Below are positions 1 through 5,235 of a DNA stretch of 5,759 nucleotides, piece by piece. The position numbers were made by a program, and so were the translations under genes. Each line of letters begins with the position of its first letter. The first letter of the stretch is position 1. Source of the DNA: Lactobacillaceae bacterium UBA639 (lineage in GTDB: Bacteria; Bacillota; Bacilli; Lactobacillales; Lactobacillaceae); NCBI GenBank assembly GCA_002299975.1, contig DBOT01000055.1, positions 235-5,993 on the forward strand. Reading direction: 5' to 3'. The notes under the pieces were generated by a model. The model ran no database searches, was not told where the DNA came from, and saw only the letters and a program-made list of their open reading frames with translations.

Positions 1-1170
1 CCAGTGCAATTTGATACCGTGCCGGATATCTTGGATGTTCACAATTTGATGATTATCTTAAAGTCGATGAACGTTAAGTCTAAGTTCAGTCACGGGGTCT
101 TAGACATTGACCCAACCCAAATTGTGGAAGCCGAGTTGCCAAGCAAGGCAATTAAGAGTTTACGGGCATCCTACTACTTCATGGGTGCATTACTGGGTCG
201 CTTTCACCGGGCAACCCTGACTTTCCCTGGTGGTGACAACATCGGACCACGGCCAATTGACCAGCACTTGAAGGCTTTTAAGGCAATGGGGGCTGAGGTT
301 AGTGAAGAAGGCGGGACCGTCCAACTTGACGCTACCAAGAATGGGCTTCATGGTGCCCGGGTCTTCCTGGATATGGTATCCGTGGGGGCCACGATTAATG
401 CCATCTTGGCCGCTGTCCGGGCTGATGGCACGACCATTATTGAAAATGCGGCGCGCGAACCAGAAATCATTGACCTGGCTACCTTCTTAAACAACATGGG
501 GGCCAAGATTCGTGGTGCCGGAACGGGGACCATTCGGGTTACCGGGGTTAATACCCTGCAATCAATGAACACCCACACGATCATCGCCGATCGAATCGAA
601 ACCGGGACTTACCTATCACTAGCAGCCGCTCTTGGTGATGGCATTATGATCCATAACGTGATTCCAGAGCACCTGGAGTCATTCACCAGTAAGATGATCG
701 AAATGGGCGTTGACCTGCAGATCGATAGTGACAAGATCTATGTTCCAAAGGTCGGCCACCTCAAGGGGATCCACGTCAAGACCTTGCCATTCCCTGGTTT
801 TGCGACCGACCTCCAGCAGCCACTGACACCACTGCTCTCCTTGGCTGATGGGGACAGTACGATTGTGGACACGATCTACCCAAAGCGGGTTAAGCACGTC
901 CCAGAACTGCAGAAGATGGGCATGAATATTGAAGCCCACGACGGGACAATCATCGTCAAGCACACTGACCACCTGCATGGTGCTAACGTTGAGGCCGGTG
1001 AAATCCGTGCCGGGGCCGCCCTGACCATTGCTGGTTTGATGGCCGATGGCACGACCGTGATCAACAACGCGGGGAACATCCTGCGGGGCTACGACCGGAT
1101 CGTCTGGAAGCTGAACCGGCTGCACGCTAACGTTGCAATTGAGGACGATTCATCCGTAAAAATTGACTAA
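1..1170 (+). CDS. murA: UDP-N-acetylglucosamine 1-carboxyvinyltransferase (MurA), 5'-truncated, Cys-to-Asp variant
   Basis: MurA transfers the enolpyruvyl group of PEP to UDP-GlcNAc in the cytoplasm, the first committed step of peptidoglycan synthesis. The frame is open from base 1, so the N-terminus (about 36 residues by comparison with E. coli MurA, including the Lys22/Asn23 region) lies outside the window; the GTG at 4 is an internal Val codon, not a start. Counting the Pro at base 1 as residue 1, I see LRAS (Arg55), the active-site loop PGGDNIGPRPIDQH (75-89), the ENAAREPEIIDLA segment, DRIETGTY, FATDLQ (Asp270, E. coli Asp305), KRVKHVPEL (Arg296, E. coli Arg331), IRAGAAL (Arg336, E. coli Arg371) and LRGYDRI (Arg362, E. 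coli Arg397). The loop residue that is Cys115 in E. coli is Asp79 here (codon 235-237). Most other catalytic arginines are kept, so the enzyme should be active. Gram-positives often carry two MurA paralogues; the link to rpmE suggests the murA2/murZ copy. Confidence 0.96.
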   Translation, partial: PVQFDTVPDILDVHNLMIILKSMNVKSKFSHGVLDIDPTQIVEAELPSKAIKSLRASYYFMGALLGRFHRATLTFPGGDNIGPRPIDQHLKAFKAMGAEVSEEGGTVQLDATKNGLHGARVFLDMVSVGATINAILAAVRADGTTIIENAAREPEIIDLATFLNNMGAKIRGAGTGTIRVTGVNTLQSMNTHTIIADRIETGTYLSLAAALGDGIMIHNVIPEHLESFTSKMIEMGVDLQIDSDKIYVPKVGHLKGIHVKTLPFPGFATDLQQPLTPLLSLADGDSTIVDTIYPKRVKHVPELQKMGMNIEAHDGTIIVKHTDHLHGANVEAGEIRAGAALTIAGLMADGTTVINNAGNILRGYDRIVWKLNRLHANVAIEDDSSVKID

Positions 1171-1174
1171 GCTG

Positions 1175-1203
1175 TTGCGTAGAAGTTCAATCCGTGTTAT
1201 TCT
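1175..1203 (+). promoter_or_regulatory. candidate sigma-A promoter for rpmE2
   Basis: A TTGCGT -35-like box (1175-1180) is followed after 17 bases by TATTCT (1198-1203), which is preceded by TG one base upstream, forming an extended -10. It lies just after the murA stop and about 60 bases before the L31 start, so L31 may be transcribed independently as well as by read-through from murA. A second, weaker pair (TTGACT at 1163-1168 with TTCAAT at 1186-1191) overlaps the end of murA. This is a motif match only. Confidence 0.4.
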
Positions 1204-1263
1204 GTTAGGGTTGATTATCTATGTTTCAGGCAATGATTCATGGCAAAAGGAGCGTAATAAATT

Positions 1264-1509
1264 ATGAAACAAGGAATTCATCCAGATTACCATCCAGTAG
1301 TATTTGAAGACTCATCTACTGGTTACAAGTTCATTTCTGGTTCTACTGCTACTTCTAAGGAAACGATCAAGTGGGAAGACGGCAACGAATACCCACTGAT
1401 CCGGGTTGAAGTTACTTCCGACTCACACCCATTCTACACTGGTAAGCAAAAGTTTACCCAAGCCGATGGTGCGGTCGACAAGTTCAACAAGAAGTACGGC
1501 CTCAAGTAA
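1264..1509 (+). CDS. rpmE2: 50S ribosomal protein L31, type B (zinc-free)
   Basis: L31 is a small protein of the large ribosomal subunit that helps form a bridge to the 30S head. The 81-residue product begins [16 protein letters not shown] and contains [24 protein letters not shown] and a basic end (FNKKYG), all characteristic of type B L31. It has no cysteine, so it lacks the zinc-binding CxxC pairs of type A L31. The ATG is preceded by AAGGAG at 1247-1252, 11 bases upstream. The gene follows murA by 93 bases and is closed by a strong terminator. In many Firmicutes rho sits between a murA gene and rpmE; it is absent here. In other bacteria type B L31 is often under Zur control, but I see no clear Zur site. 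Confidence 0.96.
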   Translation: MKQGIHPDYHPVVFEDSSTGYKFISGSTATSKETIKWEDGNEYPLIRVEVTSDSHPFYTGKQKFTQADGAVDKFNKKYGLK

Positions 1510-1527
1510 TCACCATGGTTGCTTACC

Positions 1528-1559
1528 AAAGCGTCCTGCAATTGCGGGACGCTTTTTTT
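1528..1559 (+). terminator. intrinsic terminator after rpmE2
   Basis: A 12-bp stem (1528-1539 with 1544-1555, one G-U pair) closes an AATT loop and runs into seven T residues (1553-1559). The stem core is GCGTCC/GGACGC. It lies 18 bases after the L31 stop and separates murA-rpmE2 from the downstream operon. Confidence 0.93.
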
Positions 1560-1562
1560 GTG

Positions 1563-1590
1563 TTTAAACGTCTCGTTTTGGCGGTATAAT
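1563..1590 (+). promoter_or_regulatory. promoter of the EIIC-hydrolase-sortase operon
   Basis: A perfect TATAAT -10 box (1585-1590) is preceded, after a 16-base spacer, by TTTAAA (1563-1568), which matches four of six bases of the -35 consensus. It sits immediately after the rpmE2 terminator and 34 bases before the ATG of the EIIC-like gene, so the 5' leader is short. No cre-like operator or antiterminator hairpin, common for sugar PTS genes, is evident in the short leader. Confidence 0.7.
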
Positions 1591-1624
1591 CAGTGGGAAG
1601 AATTTCTCTAAAATGGGTGGTTAA

Positions 1625-2932
1625 ATGCAGTCGAAAGTCGTTAATCTTCTTGTTCGTTTCAATCGCTGGTCGTTTATCCAGGTCGTCCGGCAGACCTTGG
1701 TAATCCTTTTTCCGGTGACGTTGATTGGTTCGTTAGCCCGGTTGGTGGTCAAGAGCTTTCTGGACGCCAACGGTTTCTTTTATAACATCTTAGAAATTGA
1801 TGTTTGGCTACCATTGGTTTGGCTGCGGACCCTTCAGTTTATCTTCACCAGTGCTACTCAGATCTTTTTTAACCTTTTGGGGGTCCTGGCCTGTTTCGTC
1901 TGCGCCTACAATACAGCCCGCCTCTACCGTAAGGATGCTCAGATGGCGGGCGTTACCGGTGTCTTTGCCCTCCTGTTGGTGGCGTACCGCTACGGAAAGA
2001 ATCCGCAGGTGCCAATCAACTTCCACATGGTCCTGCTCGGTGGGAAGAGCCTGCTTTTGGCCCTGCTGATCGGCTATGGTGTTGGTCAGCTTTACCGGTG
2101 GAAGGGACCCGATCAGCTGGCTGTGAAGACGGTCACCTGGCTAAACGTGCGCCGGCAGGCCTTTGCCTCGCTGTGGCCACTGTTGATTGCCACTCTGTTA
2201 GCGATGCTGGTGTCGTTAGTAATTAATTCAGGAAGCTTTTACCGGGTCTACTCCCACACCTACACGACCCTAGCTGCTGCTAGTCAGGAACCAAAAAGCG
2301 TGTGGACGGTCCTCCTGTTCTCGCTAGCGTTGGCAACGATGGACTGGCTCGGCCTGGGGGTACCAAGTAGCTATAAGATGCCGCTGAACACGACCGCCTA
2401 CATGGCCAACCTCAATTACGCCCTGGCCCATGGTAGTGCCTGGCACGTACCCTATAAGTACCTTGGTAGCACCCTTTACAATTCTTTTGCCAACTTTGGC
2501 GGGGACGGGTTGGTCCTGGCGTTGATCGTAGCGATTCTGCTGTTTCCTGGCAACACGAGTCTGCATCGGGTAGCCCGCTGGTCGGCATTACCGACGATCT
2601 TCAACTTTGATTACAGTTCTTTGGTGGGGCTGCCAGTGATTCTCAACCCGGTCTTTTTACTGCCATTTATGTTTCTGCCGCTGGTCAACATTGCTATTGC
2701 GGCGGGGGTGACGGCTCTGGGCTTGATTCCGGCGACCCCATACCCGGTCCTACTGGGGACACCTGGTCCACTGATTGGCTTTTTGGCCACCAACGGAAAC
2801 TGGGGGACCCTGGTCTTTACGATACTGCTCTTATTCTTGGACATTGTGATGTACCTTCCCTTTGTCCGGTTGAATTTCCAGGTTGAGGCCCGGTTAGCTC
2901 CAGCCACGCTAGGTGGTGAACAAGATGAGTAA
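1625..2932 (+). CDS. PTS EIIC-like membrane protein (lactose/cellobiose EIIC family), putative sugar-site residues lost
   Basis: This 435-residue polytopic membrane protein resembles the IIC subunit of lactose/cellobiose/diacetylchitobiose PTS permeases and has typical EIIC length. The family landmarks are RQTLVILFPVTLIGS (22-36), FANFGGDG (288-295), LVGLPVILNP (333-342), LPFMFLPLVN (346-355), the TPGP/GFLAT region (379-389) and a final hydrophobic segment ending YLPF (410-413). By eye alignment, the GIHG motif (His250 of Bacillus cereus ChbC) reads GLGV at 243-246, and the Glu of the NEP motif (ChbC Glu334) is Tyr330 in FNFDYSSLVGLP. There is no EIIA or EIIB domain or gene nearby. The ATG has a moderate GGGTGG ribosome site at 1615-1620. 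The gene overlaps the downstream hydrolase by 8 bases, which implies coupled translation. Fold assignment is confident. Sugar transport is doubtful; it may be a repurposed EIIC with an unknown substrate. Confidence 0.82.
   Translation: MQSKVVNLLVRFNRWSFIQVVRQTLVILFPVTLIGSLARLVVKSFLDANGFFYNILEIDVWLPLVWLRTLQFIFTSATQIFFNLLGVLACFVCAYNTARLYRKDAQMAGVTGVFALLLVAYRYGKNPQVPINFHMVLLGGKSLLLALLIGYGVGQLYRWKGPDQLAVKTVTWLNVRRQAFASLWPLLIATLLAMLVSLVINSGSFYRVYSHTYTTLAAASQEPKSVWTVLLFSLALATMDWLGLGVPSSYKMPLNTTAYMANLNYALAHGSAWHVPYKYLGSTLYNSFANFGGDGLVLALIVAILLFPGNTSLHRVARWSALPTIFNFDYSSLVGLPVILNPVFLLPFMFLPLVNIAIAAGVTALGLIPATPYPVLLGTPGPLIGFLATNGNWGTLVFTILLLFLDIVMYLPFVRLNFQVEARLAPATLGGEQDE
2911..2916 (+). promoter_or_regulatory. 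ribosome binding site that sets the hydrolase start
   Basis: AGGTGG lies eight bases upstream of the ATG at 2925 and inside the end of the EIIC-like gene. It favours ATG 2925 over the upstream in-frame GTG codons at 2913 and 2916, which overlap this site and have no Shine-Dalgarno of their own at a suitable distance. Confidence 0.65.
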
Positions 2933-3821
2933 ACTAAGTAAACTAAGTAAACAAGTAACTCGGCATAGCCGTCGGGTTTTACTGGCCCTAGTGGCATTGA
3001 TTGTTCTTCTGGCGATCCCCACCTACTTTTGGATGAAGGATGCCAATGCCAGCCTGGCGGCCCAGCGTAATTCCCGAATGTCACCGGTGATCATGATTCC
3101 CGGGAGTTCGGCGACGATGAATCGCTTTAACCAACTGGTTGAAATATTGAACAAGCAGACGGATAAGAAACACAGCCTGTTACGTCTCGAGGTCGAAAAC
3201 AACGGCAAGATTAAGTCATCTGGCTGGATTAACCGGGGTGACCAGGAACCGATCATCGTGGTCGGTTTTGAAAACAATCGTGATGGTTACCAGAATATCA
3301 AGAAGCAGGCTAAGATGTTTAACGCCGCGTTTGAATTGCTGAGTGATAAATACAACTTCAATAACCTTAAGGCCTTTGGGCACTCCAATGGGGGCTTGAT
3401 CTGGACCCTGTGGTTAGAGAAATACTATCATCAGTACGCTGAGCAAATCACAATCAAACGGTTAATGACCCTGGGAACGCCGTATAACTTTGCCGAAACC
3501 TCGATCGACCAACCGACCCAGATGTTCAGTGACCTGGTTAAGGGCCGGAAGAAAATCCCGAAGAACCTTGATGTCTATTCGGTCGCGGGAACGGAGAGCT
3601 ATGATTCTGATGGCCTGGTCCCCGAACAGAGTGTGGAAGCCGGCAAGTATATTTACCAAAAACAGGTTAATCACTACACCACCATGACGGTGACCGGGAG
3701 CTCGGCCCAGCATTCCAGCTTGCCACAGAATAAACAGATCGTGAAACTGATAAATCACTACCTGTTAGACAGTACTGAACCGAAACCTGATCCGACTAGT
3801 CCCGACAATGGTAGTAATTAG
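2925..3821 (+). CDS. membrane-anchored alpha/beta hydrolase, DUF915-type cell-surface hydrolase
   Basis: The 298-residue product starts with a basic Ser/Lys-rich segment and a single hydrophobic helix (about 18-36), then an extracytoplasmic alpha/beta-hydrolase domain. This fits an N-terminal signal anchor; I see no LPXTG and no lipobox. The nucleophile elbow is GHSNGG (Ser154), the likely acid is Asp229 in YDSDGLVP, and the likely catalytic His is His263 in AQHSSLPQN. The spacing and the DGLVP and HSxL motifs match the DUF915 (PF06028) hydrolases common in lactobacilli and Listeria. The strand before the oxyanion loop reads VIMIPGSSA (about 49-57). The C-terminus is a short Pro/Ser/Asp-rich tail. 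The substrate is unknown; an ester or amide of an envelope lipid, polymer or peptide is plausible. The gene overlaps the EIIC-like gene and precedes the sortase by 51 bases. Confidence 0.87.
   Translation: MSKLSKLSKQVTRHSRRVLLALVALIVLLAIPTYFWMKDANASLAAQRNSRMSPVIMIPGSSATMNRFNQLVEILNKQTDKKHSLLRLEVENNGKIKSSGWINRGDQEPIIVVGFENNRDGYQNIKKQAKMFNAAFELLSDKYNFNNLKAFGHSNGGLIWTLWLEKYYHQYAEQITIKRLMTLGTPYNFAETSIDQPTQMFSDLVKGRKKIPKNLDVYSVAGTESYDSDGLVPEQSVEAGKYIYQKQVNHYTTMTVTGSSAQHSSLPQNKQIVKLINHYLLDSTEPKPDPTSPDNGSN
2928..2954 (+). repeat. three 9-bp tandem repeats at the gene overlap
   Basis: AGTAAACTA occurs twice exactly (2928-2936, 2937-2945) and a third time with one change (AGTAAACAA, 2946-2954). It encodes SKL-SKL-SKQ just after the hydrolase start Met. 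The first copy also provides the TAA stop (2930-2932) of the EIIC-like gene. Confidence 0.9.
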
Positions 3822-3872
3822 CCAGAGAGTGTATACTAGAGGACAGCAATTACGTGAGGGGGATAAAAAGTC

Positions 3873-4580
3873 GTGAAAAGAAAGCAACATTCACGAGAAT
3901 GGCTCCGCTGGGTAGCGGTCGTTGTTTTGCTGGTAATATCAGTATGCCTGATTTTTAACCAGCAGATTAAGGAACACCTGGTGGGGAGCTACCGACCGAC
4001 GATTACTAAGCAGTCAATCAAACGTGATCAGCAAAAGAAGGCTACTTATAACTTCAGTGACGTCAAGGACCTGAACTTCCAGACGGTAGCTAAGGCCCGT
4101 GCTAAGAAGCAGCCGATCAATATTATCGGGGAAATCACTGTTCCCGATATCAACATGACGATTCCAATTGCCAATGGGGTTGATAATACGACCCTGGCCC
4201 TCGCAGCCGGAACCCTGCGGCCAGATATGCAGATGGGGCAGGGGAACTATGCGTTAGCTGGTCATAACATGGCTAACGGTAGTAAGATCCTGTTCTCGCC
4301 ACTCTATTACCACGCTAAGGTTGGTCAAATGGTTTACATCACCGACCTGAACCGTGTCTATGAGTACCGGATCTACCAGCGAAAGTTCATCGATGCCACG
4401 GATGTCCAGGTGGTCAACAATACGACCCAAAAGATCATTACCCTGATTACTTGTGACGCTACCGGGGCCCGGCGGCTGATGATTCGGGGACACTTTGTTA
4501 AATCAGAACCGTTTAATCAGGCGCCACAAAAGGTTCAGAAGAACTTCAGTACCAAGTACACGACTGGTCGGGCGTCATAA
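3873..4580 (+). CDS. srtA: class A sortase
   Basis: Sortase A is a membrane-anchored cysteine transpeptidase that cleaves LPXTG-type signals and links surface proteins to lipid II for wall attachment. The 235-residue product has a basic N-terminus, one membrane anchor (about 13-29), a linker, then the sortase beta barrel. The catalytic triad is visible: His131 in ALAGHNM, Cys194 in TLITC, and Arg200 or Arg201 in the GARRLMIRG strand. Size, N-terminal anchor and TLITC motif fit the housekeeping class A group. The start is GTG at 3873, supported by a GAGGGGG ribosome site at 3856-3862, ten bases upstream. The gene ends the operon with the hydrolase and EIIC-like genes and is followed directly by a terminator. 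No LPXTG substrate gene is present in the window, as expected for a housekeeping enzyme. Confidence 0.94.
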   Translation: MKRKQHSREWLRWVAVVVLLVISVCLIFNQQIKEHLVGSYRPTITKQSIKRDQQKKATYNFSDVKDLNFQTVAKARAKKQPINIIGEITVPDINMTIPIANGVDNTTLALAAGTLRPDMQMGQGNYALAGHNMANGSKILFSPLYYHAKVGQMVYITDLNRVYEYRIYQRKFIDATDVQVVNNTTQKIITLITCDATGARRLMIRGHFVKSEPFNQAPQKVQKNFSTKYTTGRAS

Positions 4581-4583
4581 TAC

Positions 4584-4631
4584 AAAAGCCATCACCAATC
4601 TCCATTAATGAAGTGATTGATGATGGCTTTT
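4584..4631. terminator. bidirectional terminator between sortase and phosphatase genes
   Basis: An 11-bp stem (4584-4594 with 4621-4631, core AGCCATCA/TGATGGCT) continues after one mismatch with five more pairs (4596-4600 with 4615-4619) around a 14-base loop. On the plus strand it runs into TTTTATTATT; on the minus strand the left arm gives TTTT. It starts three bases after the sortase stop and ends four bases before the last base of the converging phosphatase gene. Confidence 0.9.
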
Positions 4632-4635
4632 ATTA

Positions 4636-5100
4636 TTACTTAAGCTGCTTCTTCATGATCTCAAGCCAGTATGGCAGGGCCGTGGCCAGACTCTGGTAGG
4701 TATCCTCAAAACGGTGGGTGTACCAGGGGTCATCGATGGGGGTGTGTTCCTTGCCAGGCACTGGTTCGTTAGCCATGTGGATTTTATTAACATCGTTCAC
4801 TGGGGCCATCCGGCGAAGGTTATCGAGGTTCATGTCATCCATGCAGATGATGTAGTCCGCCTGGTCGAAGTCACGCCTGGTGATTGGCCGGGAGACTAGT
4901 CCCGCAGTCGGTAAATTATGCTGGTGCATGGTCTTCAAAGCGCCGGGGTGCGGACCGTTCCCCTCTTCGTAGTCACTAGTTCCGGCCGAGTCGACGTGGA
5001 TCTGATCGGCGAGCCCGGCTTTTTCAACCATCTGCCTAAACATTGCCTCGGCCATCGGTGACCGGCAGATGTTGCCGAGACAGACAAATAAAACGTTCAT
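4636..5100 (-). CDS. low-molecular-weight protein tyrosine phosphatase
   Basis: The 154-residue product hydrolyses phosphotyrosine (or a related phosphomonoester) through a cysteinyl-phosphate intermediate; it should be cytoplasmic. The P-loop CLGNICRS at residues 7-14 gives the CX5R motif (Cys7, Arg13), and the general-acid loop is IDDPWY with Asp124 before Pro125. VDSAGTSDYEEGNGPHP (37-52) and RPITRRDFDQADYIICMD (71-88) are typical of the family, and length is normal. I start it at 5100 because a GAGGTG site lies seven bases upstream and the protein then begins MNVLFVCLGN as family members do; a 12-residue extension to 5136 would overlap the candidate promoter. In Gram-positives such enzymes may oppose tyrosine kinases of polysaccharide synthesis, but no kinase is seen here, so the target is unknown. 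Confidence 0.95.
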   Translation of the reverse strand: MNVLFVCLGNICRSPMAEAMFRQMVEKAGLADQIHVDSAGTSDYEEGNGPHPGALKTMHQHNLPTAGLVSRPITRRDFDQADYIICMDDMNLDNLRRMAPVNDVNKIHMANEPVPGKEHTPIDDPWYTHRFEDTYQSLATALPYWLEIMKKQLK

Positions 5101-5107
5101 AAATTGA

Positions 5108-5113
5108 CACCTC
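5108..5113 (-). promoter_or_regulatory. ribosome binding site fixing the phosphatase start
   Basis: On the minus strand GAGGTG is followed by seven bases and the ATG at 5100-5098. It argues for the 154-residue form of the phosphatase over an in-frame longer version. Confidence 0.8.
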
Positions 5114-5131
5114 ACTTTATCTTTCATAACT

Positions 5132-5161
5132 ATCATACCGGAATTCGTAAGGATTTGCTAA
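5132..5161 (-). promoter_or_regulatory. candidate promoter of the phosphatase gene
   Basis: Read on the minus strand, TTAGCA (5161-5156) and TATGAT (5137-5132) are separated by 18 bases. TATGAT matches five of six bases of the -10 consensus. Transcription would begin near 5125, leaving a short leader that contains the GAGGTG ribosome site. Confidence 0.5.
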
Positions 5162-5170
5162 GGAGGTGGC

Positions 5171-5203
5171 ATGTTAATTCCCTTTGAATTGGGGATTTGG
5201 TAA
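5171..5203 (+). other. possible 10-codon leader ORF with perfect Shine-Dalgarno
   Basis: AAGGAGGTG (5160-5168), an exact nine-base match to the anti-Shine-Dalgarno, stands just before an ATG at 5171 that opens a 10-codon frame (MLIPFELGIW) ending in TAA at 5201-5203. The stop overlaps the candidate lemA -10 box. Translation would need a transcript starting further upstream, and no convincing plus-strand promoter is seen there, so this may be chance. Confidence 0.15.
5176..5197. repeat. imperfect inverted repeat in the lemA promoter spacer
   Basis: AATTCCC (5176-5182) can pair with GGGGATT (5191-5197), seven pairs with one G-U, around an eight-base TTTGAATT centre. It lies just upstream of the candidate lemA -10 box and could be an operator half-site pair, but it is short and AT-rich and may be accidental. 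Confidence 0.25.
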
Positions 5204-5206
5204 AAT
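5178..5206 (+). promoter_or_regulatory. candidate extended -10 promoter for lemA
   Basis: TAAAAT at 5201-5206 matches five of six bases of the -10 consensus and is preceded by TGG (5198-5200), an extended -10. The -35 position at 17 bases (TTCCCT, 5178-5183) is poor, which extended -10 promoters tolerate. It lies about 30 bases before the lemA ATG. Confidence 0.55.
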
Positions 5207-5235
5207 AGTAGCAAATTGTCGAAGGAGAGAGAAAA

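Noticed and set aside
4..6. GTG as the start of MurA
   Set aside because: The frame is open upstream to base 1 and the protein would lack the conserved MurA N-terminus; it is an internal Val in a gene cut by the window edge.
679..1125. 148-residue open frame antisense to murA
   Set aside because: It lies wholly over a strongly conserved gene, has no recognisable family features and no ribosome site; a shadow frame.
2913..2918. GTG codons as starts of the hydrolase (302 residues)
   Set aside because: They overlap the AGGTGG ribosome site that is properly spaced for ATG 2925.
2611..3084. 157-residue antisense frame over the EIIC-hydrolase junction
   Set aside because: It covers two recognisable genes on the other strand and shows no coherent domain features.
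3832..3837. TATACT as an internal -10 box for the sortase gene
   Set aside because: No acceptable -35 box at 16-18 bases and no extended -10; an internal promoter cannot be excluded but is not supported.
5104..5109. Perfect TTGACA on the plus strand as a -35 box for lemA or the leader ORF
   Set aside because: The only good -10 (TATCAT, 5131-5136) is 21 bases away, too far for sigma-A, and the bases also serve as the phosphatase leader on the other strand.
5101..5136. Longer phosphatase with 12 extra N-terminal residues
   Set aside because: The extension covers the ribosome site and overlaps the -10 box of its promoter, and family members begin directly with the P-loop strand (MNVLFVCLGN).
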